The notes beneath the pieces are model-generated. The model saw only the letters and a list, made by a program, of their open reading frames with translations. It ran no database searches and had not been told where the DNA came from. From positions 25,154 through 89,153 of the forward strand of contig NZ_JADKPZ010000012.1 in the NCBI RefSeq assembly GCF_016106035.1: DNA of 64,000 nt, in the 5' to 3' direction. This document shows, piece after piece, positions 1 to 9,033 of the stretch. Numbering within the stretch: the first letter of the stretch is position 1; the number at the start of each line of letters is the position of its first letter. This stretch comes from Arcobacter vandammei (GTDB lineage Bacteria > Campylobacterota > Campylobacteria > Campylobacterales > Arcobacteraceae). Position numbers and translations under genes: made by a program.

Positions 1-186
1 TATTTAAATAGTGAGTTTAAGTATGCAAAAACTATATTTATTTCAAAAAATAGTATAAAAAACTTAGATGAGATAAAAGATATTTTAAAAAATCAAACTT
101 TCAACTGTGCATATTTAATAGGATTTTCTTATAAAGAGATTTTTGAATATCTTCAAAAATCTCAAAATTCCCCTACACTTTTTTAA
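1..186 (+). CDS. C-terminal end of an unidentified protein (truncated by window edge)
   Basis: An open frame runs from the first base to a TAA at 184-186 and encodes the last 61 residues of a protein whose start lies outside the window. It is rich in Lys, Ile, Asn and Phe, like the real genes around it. I do not recognise a family: no motif, membrane segment or repeat stands out. Its last four bases overlap the end of the convergent transporter gene that starts at 1838, so the two genes meet tail to tail. That it is coding is inferred from the uninterrupted frame and composition only. Confidence 0.5.
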   Translation, partial: YLNSEFKYAKTIFISKNSIKNLDEIKDILKNQTFNCAYLIGFSYKEIFEYLQKSQNSPTLF

Positions 187-1838
187 AACACCCAACCAGC
201 TTGAAATAGTAATTTACTATTTTGATGTGGTTCATTTTTATCTGAAACTTCATGATTTATAGCCCAAGCCATTTGAACTCTTGCGAAAAAATCTTTATAG
301 TTTGCATAGTATCCAAAACCAACATCTTGAAGAGTTTTTCTTTTAAATGTTACATCTTGTTTCTCTTCATATACATTTCCCATATCATAAAACAGTCCAA
401 CTCTATGAGAATAAGAGTTTATTTTTGGAAGGTTTGAAAGAAGTTCTAGGTTTAGCATATATCCATTTTCTGCACTTTGTTCACTATCTGGATATACTTT
501 AACACCATATGCTCCACCAAGATATATATCTTCATTTCCATTTAGGTTTTTATTTCCTAAAACTTTTTGAGCTGTTAGGTTTGATTTCAAAGAAAATATT
601 TCACTAAAGTAAATATCATTTGCTATATAAGCATCTATTTTATTATAGTTTCCATCATTTACTTTATTTAGTGTTGAATTTAGATGTCCTGTTGTGAAAT
701 TTAAGTTTGCAAATACTCTAGCTGGAAGATTAAAGAAAGAGTAATTTTTATCATAATCCAAACTTGCAACAAAAGAGTTTATATTTCTTTTTTCATCTAG
801 ATTAAAACTAGAATCCATATAATCATTTAAATCTTTATGAAAGTATTTACCTTTTAGGTAAAGGTTTTCATTTGTAGATCTAATAAGTGGATAAGACAAT
901 CCTACTTCATAGATATTTGAGTTACCTTTAGCATCCAATGGTTTATACTCTTTTACCAAATCATAGTTTGTTCTACTATAAGCAAAATCAGCTTTTAAGC
1001 CATAAGAGTTTAGAGGAACTTCATAGGCTAATTTACCATTTTTCAAATCAGCACCATTTGAAATTAATCCTGAAAGGGATAGTTTATCACCAACACCAAT
1101 TAAGCTATTTATATTTACCAAAGTTTGAAGTCTATAGTAACCTGTATATCTACTTCCATAATTATCTGCAACAACATATCCATCTACTCTAGGAGTTGCA
1201 AGAGTATAAACTGTTATATTACTTGTTCCTAGGCTATTTCCAGGTTCTATTACAGAGCTAGAGATTTGTACTCCTGCTCTATCATTTATAAGTAATAAGG
1301 CTCTTTCTATATCTTTTACATTTATAGTTTCATTTGATTTTGAATTATTTAAAATAGCTTCTAAAGAGTTATCATTTACTAAAGAGCTATTATTTAGTTT
1401 TATATCTTCATAATTTCCTTCAACTATAGAGATTTGTAAAGCATTATCATTTTTAAGCAAATCTTGTTTACCTAAATATGCTCTTGCAACGAAGTATCTT
1501 TTATCTCTATAAGTTTTAGTTACTATTGCTAAAACTTCTTGAATTTGATTAAAAGTTAATTCTTTATTTACATAATTTTTAACTACATCAGAAAGTTCAT
1601 CATTTGATATTTTACTATTACCTACAAAAGTAAAGTTTTTTACAAATACTTTTTGCGTACTATCATTAGTTTTTACGCTATCACTTTTTACACCTTCAAT
1701 ATTTATATCATCTTTTTTAAATGTTGGAATATCTCTTGGTGTTTGTATTTGTCTATCTATTGTATTACTATTTGGAGTTGCTCCTAGTAGTAAAATACTA
1801 CTTAGAAGCGATAATCCTATTATTCTATTTATTCTCAT
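183..1838 (-). CDS. Two-partner secretion outer-membrane transporter (TpsB, ShlB/FhaC/HecB family)
   Basis: Outer-membrane pore that exports the partner exoprotein encoded just upstream. A signal peptide (about residues 1-22) is followed by a POTRA-type region (about 60-140, VFVKNFTFVGNSKISNDEL onward), a second periplasmic segment (about 140-210), and a C-terminal region of alternating aromatic strands ending in WVF, typical of a 16-strand barrel. The conserved loop-6 motif, usually VRGY or VRAYP in this family, reads GVKVYP here, with Lys in place of Arg. The first two codons are both ATG; the second (1838) has better spacing from the AAGGAG at 1845-1850, so I use it. The gene overlaps the exoprotein stop codon, which suggests translational coupling. 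At about 551 residues it is normal for the family. Confidence 0.92.
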   Translation of the reverse strand: MRINRIIGLSLLSSILLLGATPNSNTIDRQIQTPRDIPTFKKDDINIEGVKSDSVKTNDSTQKVFVKNFTFVGNSKISNDELSDVVKNYVNKELTFNQIQEVLAIVTKTYRDKRYFVARAYLGKQDLLKNDNALQISIVEGNYEDIKLNNSSLVNDNSLEAILNNSKSNETINVKDIERALLLINDRAGVQISSSVIEPGNSLGTSNITVYTLATPRVDGYVVADNYGSRYTGYYRLQTLVNINSLIGVGDKLSLSGLISNGADLKNGKLAYEVPLNSYGLKADFAYSRTNYDLVKEYKPLDAKGNSNIYEVGLSYPLIRSTNENLYLKGKYFHKDLNDYMDSSFNLDEKRNINSFVASLDYDKNYSFFNLPARVFANLNFTTGHLNSTLNKVNDGNYNKIDAYIANDIYFSEIFSLKSNLTAQKVLGNKNLNGNEDIYLGGAYGVKVYPDSEQSAENGYMLNLELLSNLPKINSYSHRVGLFYDMGNVYEEKQDVTFKRKTLQDVGFGYYANYKDFFARVQMAWAINHEVSDKNEPHQNSKLLFQAGWVF

Positions 1839-4800
1839 CATTATCTCCTTGTGTTGTTGAAAGGTCTGCTAGGTTTGTTGCTACATTTATTGGAGTATTT
1901 ACTCCACCATTTATAATTCTTGTATTATTCATATTTCCAAAAGACAATGTTTGTATATCGCCTATAATATTTGCAATTGGGTTATTTAAAATTTTTGGTT
2001 CTATACTATCTACTATTTTTCTAATTTCAGAATTTGAATCAACAGCTGGAGCAGGTTTTATATTTAAATCTCCAGCTAAATAAGTAATATCATAGTTTTG
2101 AGCAGATAATCCACTTCCATCTATTGTATATGTTCCAACAGCTGTCGCTCCTTGACTATCTCCACTATAAGACAAACTTCCACTTAATACACTCTCATCT
2201 TCATTATTTACAAATCCACTATAAGAAACTCCTTTACCACCACTATAAGCTACTCCATAATAAGTTTTTGAGTCATCATTTAGTGTTGCAGTTAGGTCTG
2301 CTTTATCTATAGTTAATTTACCATCTACAAATGTTAGATTATAGTTTTTATCTGTTCCACTTAATGTTGTTGTATAAGTTCCTGCATTTGTTCCACTTAC
2401 ACTAGCTCCAATTATTCCCGTTAATACTGAATTTGTCTCATTATTTACTAATCCACTTGCTGTAAATCCACTTACACTTTGAGCTAATCCATTATAAGTT
2501 TTTATATCAGAGTTTGCTGTTACAGTTGCGTTTGCTTTATTTATAGTATATGTTCCATCTGTATATGAGATATTATAATTATCTGCACTTAAACCACTTA
2601 AATTTGTAGTATATGTTCCTGCATCTTTAACTGATATTCCACCACTTAATGTTCCACCTAAAACAGAATTTGTTTCACTATTTACAAATCCACTATAATT
2701 TACATTACTATTATAAACCAAACCATCATAAGTTTTTGAGCCATTTGAAGAGCTAACTACTAAATCTGCTTTATTTATAGTTAATTTTCCATCTACAAAT
2801 TTTAGATTATAGTTTGAATCTGTTCCACTTAATGTTGTTGTATAAGTTCCTGCATTTGTTCCACTTACACTAGCTCCAATTATTCCCGTTAATACTGAAT
2901 TTGTCTCATTATTTACTAATCCACTTGCTGTAAATCCACTTACACTTTGAGCTAATCCATTATAAGTTTTTATATCAGAGTTTGCTGTTACAGTTGCGTT
3001 TGCTTTAGTGATATTTGCTGATAAAGTTCCATTAAAACTACCTATTAAATTATAGTTTCCTGCATCTGCACCACTTAAAGCGATATTTGAAATAGTTACA
3101 TTTATATTATCTGCTACATTTTTATCATCAAAATTTGCACTTTGAGTAAATCCTATATTATCGTTTGCAATAAAATTACCAGAACTTCCACTTACACTTG
3201 CTATTGTAGTTCCATCATAAACTTTATTATTAGCTGTATAAGATACATTGCTTACATCTTTTTTAGAAATACTTGCTGTTGTAGTAGCTGTTTTATCTGT
3301 TTCTTTTATTTTATAATTTGAAGCCAAACCTGTTCCAGTTCCCAAACTATACTCTACATTTACAGTTTTTCCAGTTCCTGCATTTTTATCTTCAAATCCT
3401 GCTGAATAGTTCAAAGCTAAAGTTTCAGTTCCAACCAAACCAGTTAATGTTCCAGCATTTGTAACTGTTGCATTTGTACCTCCATCATAAGTTTTGTTTA
3501 CTCCTGCAATTGAACCATTTGAGATTTCTAACTCTCTTTGAGTGATACTTGCTGTTAAGCTACTTGGTGCTATAACATTGTAATTTCCTGCATCATTACC
3601 AGTTAAATAAACTCCAGAAAGAGTTATATTATGAGTTCCTACATTTTGATTAGTAAATTGAGCTGTTGGTGTGCCACTTAAAGATACAACATCATTTTCA
3701 AATTTACCTTCATATCCAACAGTTTCTATATTTAAAGTTGCTATTGTATTTCCGTTATAAACTTTATCATTTGCAGTTAATCCAGTGATTGTCAAATCTG
3801 CTCTAGAGATATTTGCTGTTGTAGTTTTAGAAGTTTGTTTTAAGTTATAGTTTGAAGCTAGATTTGTATCTTTATCTGCAATTGTATATCCACTTATAGT
3901 TACAGTTTTTTCAGCTCCTACATTTTTATTATCAAACTCTGCACTAGTATAAGCCAACTCCAACTCTTCATCGTCAACCAATCCAACTAGCTTTCCAACA
4001 TTTGACAATGTAGCATCTCTACTTGCATTATAAGTTTTATTTTCTGCTGTTACACTATCTATTGTCAAATCTTTTTTCAAAATATTTGCTGTTGTGGTAG
4101 CTGTTTCTTGTCCTGCTTTTATCTTATAATTTGAAGCTTTAACGCTTCCATTATCTGATAAATAATATTTTACATTTATAGTTTTATTTTCTCCTACATT
4201 TTTATCTTCAAAATTTGCTAAATAAGAAAAATTAATACTTTCACCAGGCACAAATCCACCCATTGTTGCAGAAACTGAAAGTGTTGCATTTGTACTTCCG
4301 TCATAAGTTTTGGTATTTCCTAAAATATAATCACTATAGATATTTAATTCTTTTTGAGTGATACTTGCTCTTAAGCTACTTGGTGCTATAACATTGTAGT
4401 TTGCTGAATTATCACCACTTAAAGTAAATCCAGAGATATTTACTTGATGAGTTCCTACATCTTTATTTGCAAATGTACCTGTTGGTGTGCCAATTAAAGA
4501 TACACTATCGCCTGGGATTAATCCTGAATATTGAAGATTTCCTATCTTTACACTTGCTGTTGTATTTCCGTCATAAACTTTATTATCAGCAGTTAATCCA
4601 CTGATGATTGTCAAGTTTGCTTTTGTAATTTCCAATTTACCTTGAGTGATATTTAAAGTATAGTTATCTGCAACTCCACTTTGTGTAATATTTGTATTAT
4701 AAGTACCTACATTTTTACTAGAACTAGTTGTTGTTTCTCCACTTAAAGCAAAAACACTAGCTGTATCACTTCCTAAAAGTTTATTTGTTCCAAATGTATA

Positions 4801-7800
4801 TCCACTAACACTTTGAGTTTGTCCATTGTAAACCTTGCTATCAGAATTTGCGACAATATCAAGCTGTGCTTTATTTATAGTCAAAGTTCCTTTTGTACCA
4901 ACTCCTGCAACTGTAAACTCGTCTGTTCCAGTTAAAACAACTCCAATATTTTCGTATGTTCCTGCATTTTGATACCCTAAAACATCGCCTTTATCATCTA
5001 CAAATTTAAAACTCATACCATCTGTACCAAAAATAGCTTGTGAAGTATAGATAGAACTTAGGTTTTGAAGTAAACCATTATAAGTAACTGCTTCATTTGA
5101 CAAATTACCAGTGATAGTTTTTGGTGCTATTGCCCAAACATATTTATTTGTCGCAGTATCCCATTTTAAAACGGGTTTTCCAGTAGTCAAACTACTATCT
5201 GCAACTATATCCCAACCAGCTGTTTTATATACAGTTCCATGACTCATTTGCTCTGTTGTAAGTCCTGTAACTCCAGTTGTAGTTCCACCACCTACACCAG
5301 CTCCAGTGAATTTTTCATTATCATAAAAAGAGTTTGTAATTCCCCCATAAGAATATCCAACCAAACCTCCTTTATAAGAAGCTTGTCCAACTAAAATTGT
5401 ACTAGCATAAGAGTTTTCGATTGTTGCCCCTTGTTCATTTAATCCAACCAAACCTCCTATATAAAAATCTCCTTTTACATCTCCAGCAGCATAAGAGTTT
5501 TTTATCGTTCCATTGTTTCTTCCACCAAATACTCCAGCATACTGTCCATATACATCTCCAGTAACATAAGAGTTTTCAATTGTTCCATAGTTTTCTCCAA
5601 ACAATCCACCAACTTGATAATTTCCACTTATACTTACACCAACTAAACCAAGATTTTTTATAGTTGAATCAACTCCTATCCATCCAAAAAGTGCTTGCTC
5701 ACTAGATGTTTTATTTATAACAAGATTTGAGATAGTATTTCCAAATCCGTCAAAATGCCCATTAAATTGATTTGAAATATTATTTCCTATCGCATTCCAG
5801 TTGTTTGTATATCCTACACTTCCATTATTTAGATTATTTACTAAAGATAGATAATAGCCTTTTGTTAGGATATTTGCATTGTTTATATTTTGCAACTGTG
5901 TCCAGTTTGTAATAGTATATGGATTTGCTTCTGTACCATATCCACCAGCAAAAAGTGTGCTTGTAGGTTTATAAAAAGTTTTCAGTTGTGGAAGTAAAAT
6001 AGTATCCGTAGCATAGCCTTCAAAATCAGCACCACTTGTAGCCCAACCATCAACTCCTTTAAATGCTTCTAAAATCTCAGCTTGTGTTTTTCCTCTACTA
6101 TAAGTATCATAACCAGGAAAATATACATTCTTATCATAGTATGAATTTTCAGTTGTCGAACCATAATATTCAATTCCAGCAAGTCCATCATTATACCAAG
6201 CTCCACTATTAATAATAGTGCTTGTATATGAGTTTTTTATTGTTCCTGCATTTACTCCAGCAATACCACCAGAATATCCTTGAAATCCCTTTATAGTCCC
6301 TTTTGTATATGAGTTTTCTATTACTCCACTTCCAATATAACCAACCAAGCCACCTACTTCTTTATCTCCCTCTACTTGTCCAGAAAAATAACTATTTTTT
6401 ATATTACTACTTCCATTAGAACCAACCAATCCACCTACTTTTTCAGTTCCATAAACATTACCAGTTACAGATACATTTTCGATTAATGAATTAAGTCCAT
6501 TGCTTCCAACCAATGCTCCTACATTATTACCACTCACTTGTACTAGCACATCTCTTAAATTAACATTTCTTATAATTGCTCCCCAAGTTGCACCGAAAAG
6601 CCCTTTATTCTCTCCAAGACTAGAAACTGCAAAATTTGATATAGTATGTCCAAGCCCATCAAACTTTCCCATAAAGTAATTACTAGGAATACCATTTGCT
6701 CCTGTTCCAATTGGTGTCCAGACAACACCGTTTAAGTCTATATTGCTTCCTAATACATAACTTAGTGATTTGTTGTTATTCATATTTTGTAAAGCACTAG
6801 CACTATTTACAATAGTCCAGTTAATCTCTGTATCTGTACCTTTTTTTGTTTTAAAACTTGTACCATTTGCTAGATTTACTTTTGCACCATTATTTACATA
6901 ATAGTTTCCAGTTACATTTGTTTGTGCATAAACCAAAGATAAACCACCATTTCCAGTTACATTTATCTCTTTGTTTATATTTATATCATTTCCAGCTTTT
7001 AGTTGTAATGTATTTATATCGTATGAGATAGCTTCATTTACATTTATATTATTATCTGCTTCGATAAATACATTTATATTACCAAGTATTAAAGCATTTT
7101 CAATTGCACTTGCACTTACACTTGCACCTGTTAAAGAATTTCCACCATTTGACTCTATTGTTACATTCTCTGGGTCTAAAAGCCAAGTTTTAGCTTCTAT
7201 TTTAAAACTATCTTTTACAGATAGCTTTTCTCCACTTGTTTCTACAAAACTTCCTTTTGCATTTATAGTTCCATCTATATTTGCAGTTCCACCATGAGCG
7301 AAGATTATCACTTCACTTTGAGTTAAATCATCTAGTGAAGCAGCTTCTATTATTCCTGTATTATTTACTACACCTTTAAGCAATTCATTTTTTGCATTTG
7401 TTGTAAGATAGATATTTCCACCATTTGCAATTAAAAGATTATTGTTTTCTACAAGTGCATCGAGAACACCTTTAGTTACTTTTAGGGAGATATTTGAGTT
7501 TTCATCTAGTGAAATAGTAAAATCATTTGCACCAGTAAGATTTATATTTCCAGTATGTACTTTGATAGTACCGTTGTTTATTACAGAGTTTGCTATAAAA
7601 GAGGCATATTTTTCGCTATATATTTCAGCTAAATTTTCAATACTTGCACTTGAATCTCCTTTGAAAGAGTAGTTTCCTTTTTGGAAATCATCATCGCTTA
7701 GGTTTTTAGTTGTTACGAGTAAACCACCTACATTTACTTTTGCATTTTTATTAAAAATTGTACCATTTTGGTTTATTAACCAAACTTGTCCATTTGCGTT

Positions 7801-8103
7801 TAATGCACCATCAATAATAGACTTTTCATTTCCTACAACTCTATTAAGTGTAATTGAGTTTTGGTTTGGTTGATTGAAATTTACTGTTTCATTTGATTTT
7901 ATTGAAAAATCTTGCCAATTTATACTGGCTTTTTCGCTAGATTGATTTATGTTTGTTGTGTTGCCACTTTGATTTATAGTTGCATTTCCACTAGTCAGCG
8001 TTCCACCTGTTGGTGCTGCATATAAGTTTGAAGATACAACAAGGGAGATAAGCCCACCTTTTAGTATCCTAAATCTGTTTTTATATTCATGATTTTGGTA
8101 CAT
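1825..8103 (-). CDS. Two-partner secretion exoprotein (TpsA), FHA-type with GLUG and MBG/YDG repeats
   Basis: Very large secreted surface protein (2092 residues), predicted adhesin or haemagglutinin, exported by the transporter downstream. A long signal peptide ends near residue 30 (NLYA-AP). The next 250 residues form the TPS secretion domain, with the hallmarks INWQDFSI, QVWLINQNGTIFN and VGGLLVTT. Residues of about 480-1000 carry many GLUG-type units (GGLVG, ENSY, KNSY). Residues of about 1090-2000 are a string of MBG/YDG-type modules (KTYDG, NKVYDGNT, DKNVGT), including two modules identical at DNA level. The tail has no obvious anchor or processing domain. AGAAGGAG directly precedes the ATG. 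The promoter shares an operator with the TonB receptor gene at 13934. Adhesion is inferred from the family; ligand unknown. Confidence 0.92.
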   Translation of the reverse strand: MYQNHEYKNRFRILKGGLISLVVSSNLYAAPTGGTLTSGNATINQSGNTTNINQSSEKASINWQDFSIKSNETVNFNQPNQNSITLNRVVGNEKSIIDGALNANGQVWLINQNGTIFNKNAKVNVGGLLVTTKNLSDDDFQKGNYSFKGDSSASIENLAEIYSEKYASFIANSVINNGTIKVHTGNINLTGANDFTISLDENSNISLKVTKGVLDALVENNNLLIANGGNIYLTTNAKNELLKGVVNNTGIIEAASLDDLTQSEVIIFAHGGTANIDGTINAKGSFVETSGEKLSVKDSFKIEAKTWLLDPENVTIESNGGNSLTGASVSASAIENALILGNINVFIEADNNINVNEAISYDINTLQLKAGNDININKEINVTGNGGLSLVYAQTNVTGNYYVNNGAKVNLANGTSFKTKKGTDTEINWTIVNSASALQNMNNNKSLSYVLGSNIDLNGVVWTPIGTGANGIPSNYFMGKFDGLGHTISNFAVSSLGENKGLFGATWGAIIRNVNLRDVLVQVSGNNVGALVGSNGLNSLIENVSVTGNVYGTEKVGGLVGSNGSSNIKNSYFSGQVEGDKEVGGLVGYIGSGVIENSYTKGTIKGFQGYSGGIAGVNAGTIKNSYTSTIINSGAWYNDGLAGIEYYGSTTENSYYDKNVYFPGYDTYSRGKTQAEILEAFKGVDGWATSGADFEGYATDTILLPQLKTFYKPTSTLFAGGYGTEANPYTITNWTQLQNINNANILTKGYYLSLVNNLNNGSVGYTNNWNAIGNNISNQFNGHFDGFGNTISNLVINKTSSEQALFGWIGVDSTIKNLGLVGVSISGNYQVGGLFGENYGTIENSYVTGDVYGQYAGVFGGRNNGTIKNSYAAGDVKGDFYIGGLVGLNEQGATIENSYASTILVGQASYKGGLVGYSYGGITNSFYDNEKFTGAGVGGGTTTGVTGLTTEQMSHGTVYKTAGWDIVADSSLTTGKPVLKWDTATNKYVWAIAPKTITGNLSNEAVTYNGLLQNLSSIYTSQAIFGTDGMSFKFVDDKGDVLGYQNAGTYENIGVVLTGTDEFTVAGVGTKGTLTINKAQLDIVANSDSKVYNGQTQSVSGYTFGTNKLLGSDTASVFALSGETTTSSSKNVGTYNTNITQSGVADNYTLNITQGKLEITKANLTIISGLTADNKVYDGNTTASVKIGNLQYSGLIPGDSVSLIGTPTGTFANKDVGTHQVNISGFTLSGDNSANYNVIAPSSLRASITQKELNIYSDYILGNTKTYDGSTNATLSVSATMGGFVPGESINFSYLANFEDKNVGENKTINVKYYLSDNGSVKASNYKIKAGQETATTTANILKKDLTIDSVTAENKTYNASRDATLSNVGKLVGLVDDEELELAYTSAEFDNKNVGAEKTVTISGYTIADKDTNLASNYNLKQTSKTTTANISRADLTITGLTANDKVYNGNTIATLNIETVGYEGKFENDVVSLSGTPTAQFTNQNVGTHNITLSGVYLTGNDAGNYNVIAPSSLTASITQRELEISNGSIAGVNKTYDGGTNATVTNAGTLTGLVGTETLALNYSAGFEDKNAGTGKTVNVEYSLGTGTGLASNYKIKETDKTATTTASISKKDVSNVSYTANNKVYDGTTIASVSGSSGNFIANDNIGFTQSANFDDKNVADNINVTISNIALSGADAGNYNLIGSFNGTLSANITKANATVTANSDIKTYNGLAQSVSGFTASGLVNNETNSVLTGIIGASVSGTNAGTYTTTLSGTDSNYNLKFVDGKLTINKADLVVSSSNGSKTYDGLVYNSNVNYSGFVNSETNSVLGGTLSGGISVKDAGTYTTNLSGLSADNYNISYTDGTYTINKANATVTANSDIKTYNGLAQSVSGFTASGLVNNETNSVLTGIIGASVSGTNAGTYTTTLSGTDKNYNLTFVDGKLTIDKADLTATLNDDSKTYYGVAYSGGKGVSYSGFVNNEDESVLSGSLSYSGDSQGATAVGTYTIDGSGLSAQNYDITYLAGDLNIKPAPAVDSNSEIRKIVDSIEPKILNNPIANIIGDIQTLSFGNMNNTRIINGGVNTPINVATNLADLSTTQGDNDENK
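2353..2539. repeat. 187-bp direct repeat inside tpsA, copy 1
   Basis: Base-for-base identical to 2821-3007, 468 bp apart. The block encodes one MBG-type module (TVTANSDIKTYNG, then SGFTASGLVNNETNS). Both copies are in the same orientation and the same reading frame. Confidence 0.95.
2821..3007. repeat. 187-bp direct repeat inside tpsA, copy 2
   Basis: Second exact copy of the block at 2353-2539. Similarity continues more weakly beyond both ends, while other modules of the protein are much more diverged at DNA level, so this pair is a recent duplication or is kept alike by gene conversion. Confidence 0.95.
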
Positions 8104-8132
8104 TTTTTCTCCTTCTTTTAATATTTCACTAG

Positions 8133-8170
8133 ATTATAAACAAAGAGTGTGATGAAGTGTGAAGTTTTTT
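8133..8170 (-). promoter_or_regulatory. tpsA promoter with tandem heptamer operator
   Basis: Reading toward tpsA, a perfect TATAAT (8133-8138) lies 7 bp downstream of two direct heptamers. On the plus strand these are AGTGTGA (8146-8152), TGA, AGTGTGA (8156-8162), followed by AG and a T run. The whole 25-bp stretch 8146-8170 recurs exactly at 13976-14000 with the same 7-bp gap to a TATAAT. The heptamers cover the -35 position and no TTGACA-like box is visible, as expected for a promoter activated by an OmpR-type regulator. The regulator's identity is inferred. Confidence 0.75.
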
Positions 8171-8222
8171 TGCTTTTTTTAAAGAAATTTTGAAATTCTT
8201 TTGTTTTTTCTTTTTTTTCTTA

Positions 8223-8272
8223 GGAACTAAGGTTTTCTCTCAGAGAGTTCTAAAGCACAAAAACCTTAGCTT
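8223..8272 (+). repeat. Short hairpin repeat (REP-like), copy A
   Basis: Starts with GGAACT. A 10-bp stem, CTAAGGTTTT (8227-8236) with AAAACCTTAG (8260-8269), encloses a 23-nt loop. Copy B at 8602-8651 has the same layout and loop length, with one stem pair changed on both sides (T:A to A:T). It lies in the 564-bp gap between tpsA and the toxin gene. No encoded protein is apparent in the element. Confidence 0.7.
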
Positions 8273-8309
8273 TTTTTGCTAAGATTAAAATCTCAATTCC
8301 AGAAAATTG

Positions 8310-8595
8310 CAAAATGAAATATTTGTAAATGATTTACTAAAATTAGCAAAAAAAGAAGTTGTTTTAATAGATAACTATATAGATGATACTGTTTTTACTC
8401 TGTTTGGAACTGGGACTGAAGTCCCAGCTATTGATTGGACTAAAGTCCAATTTCCTAAATTCTCACGATAGATTTTTAATTTTAGATAAAAAAGAGATTT
8501 ATCATATTGGAGCTAGTTTTAAGGATTTGGGTAAAAAATGGTTCGCTTTTTCTAAAATGAGTTTAGATATAGATGAGATTTTGGGTAAATTGTAG
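8310..8595 (+). pseudogene. Remnant of an ORF6N/PLD-like phosphodiesterase-type protein, internally deleted
   Basis: Two fragments in different frames look like parts of one protein. The first (8310-8402) reads NDLLKLAKKEVVLIDNYIDD and then TVFTLF. The second (8452-8595) reads FLNSHDRFLILDKKEIYHIG, then ASFKDLGKKWFAFSKM, and ends in a TAG. From memory, intact relatives (often annotated ORF6N-domain or RhuM-like proteins) have these blocks separated by some tens of residues. Here that stretch is replaced by a palindromic insert at 8403-8451, and the first frame stops at 8469-8471. No start codon or N-terminal domain survives, so it cannot make a functional protein. The family name is my recollection of the motif pattern. 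Confidence 0.6.
8405..8455 (+). repeat. Double-palindrome insert in the pseudogene
   Basis: Two short perfect hairpins stand side by side: CTGGGACT-GA-AGTCCCAG (8410-8427) and TTGGACT-AA-AGTCCAA (8435-8450). The insert starts with TTTGGAACT, the same lead sequence as hairpin repeat B at 8600, and an outer GGAA...TTCC pair closes it. It sits where the coding blocks of the remnant are broken. Confidence 0.65.
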
Positions 8596-8601
8596 GAGTT
8601 T

Positions 8602-8651
8602 GGAACTAAGGATTTCTCACAGAGAGTGCTTTAGCACAAAATCCTTAGCTT
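8602..8651 (+). repeat. Short hairpin repeat (REP-like), copy B
   Basis: Same orientation as copy A. Stem CTAAGGATTT (8606-8615) with AAATCCTTAG (8639-8648), loop of 23 nt. The loop contains GTGC-TTTA-GCAC, a small secondary hairpin. It lies directly after the pseudogene stop, so copies A and B flank the remnant as direct repeats. Confidence 0.7.
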
Positions 8652-8667
8652 TAAGAAATTAAAAATA

Positions 8668-9033
8668 TCAAGAATTTAACAATTTATAAACTGGATTTAA
8701 AGTTTTCATAATAGTGCTATGAATTTGAAATAAAAGAGCCTTATCTACTTGTCCAATTTTTTTCTCAAATCTTTCAACCGAAAAACTTTTTATTTGAAAA
8801 CACTCTATCGAAGACTCTTTAGATAATCCATTTTCACTATTTGGATTAATTCTTATAATCCAAGGATAGTTACTATAAAAATCTTTCCATTCAGTAATCG
8901 GAACTACAATTTTTATTCCAAATCTTCCAACTCTATCATCATTTACAACTATTGCTGGACGAAGTTTTTTTATCTCACTTCCAATACTTGGTTCAAAATC
9001 TATCAACCATATTTCACCTTGATTAATATTCAT
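8668..9033 (-). CDS. MazF/PemK-type endoribonuclease toxin
   Basis: Predicted toxin of a type II toxin-antitoxin pair that would cleave mRNA when free of antitoxin. The N-terminus NQGEIWLIDFEPSIGSEIKK followed by LRPAIVV is the family signature (Gly-Glu-Ile-Trp strand, then the Arg-Pro before a hydrophobic strand), and KIVVPIT and KIGQV follow as usual. I start at 9033 because an upstream in-frame ATG (9045) has no ribosome site, whereas GAGG lies 7 nt before this one. Length is about 121 residues, normal for MazF. It overlaps the antitoxin gene by 11 bp, as in many such operons. Target sequence and activity cannot be read from the sequence. Confidence 0.88.
   Translation of the reverse strand: MNINQGEIWLIDFEPSIGSEIKKLRPAIVVNDDRVGRFGIKIVVPITEWKDFYSNYPWIIRINPNSENGLSKESSIECFQIKSFSVERFEKKIGQVDKALLFQIHSTIMKTLNPVYKLLNS

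Noticed and set aside
2353..3007. Repeated units in tpsA as a possible CRISPR or satellite array
   Set aside because: The units are long, in frame and encode MBG modules; there are only two identical copies and no spacer pattern.
6971..7297. A 108-residue plus-strand ORF with hydrophobic stretches opposite tpsA (also 7442-7672 and others)
   Set aside because: These are antisense shadows of a repetitive, Asn/Thr-rich coding region, without ribosome sites.
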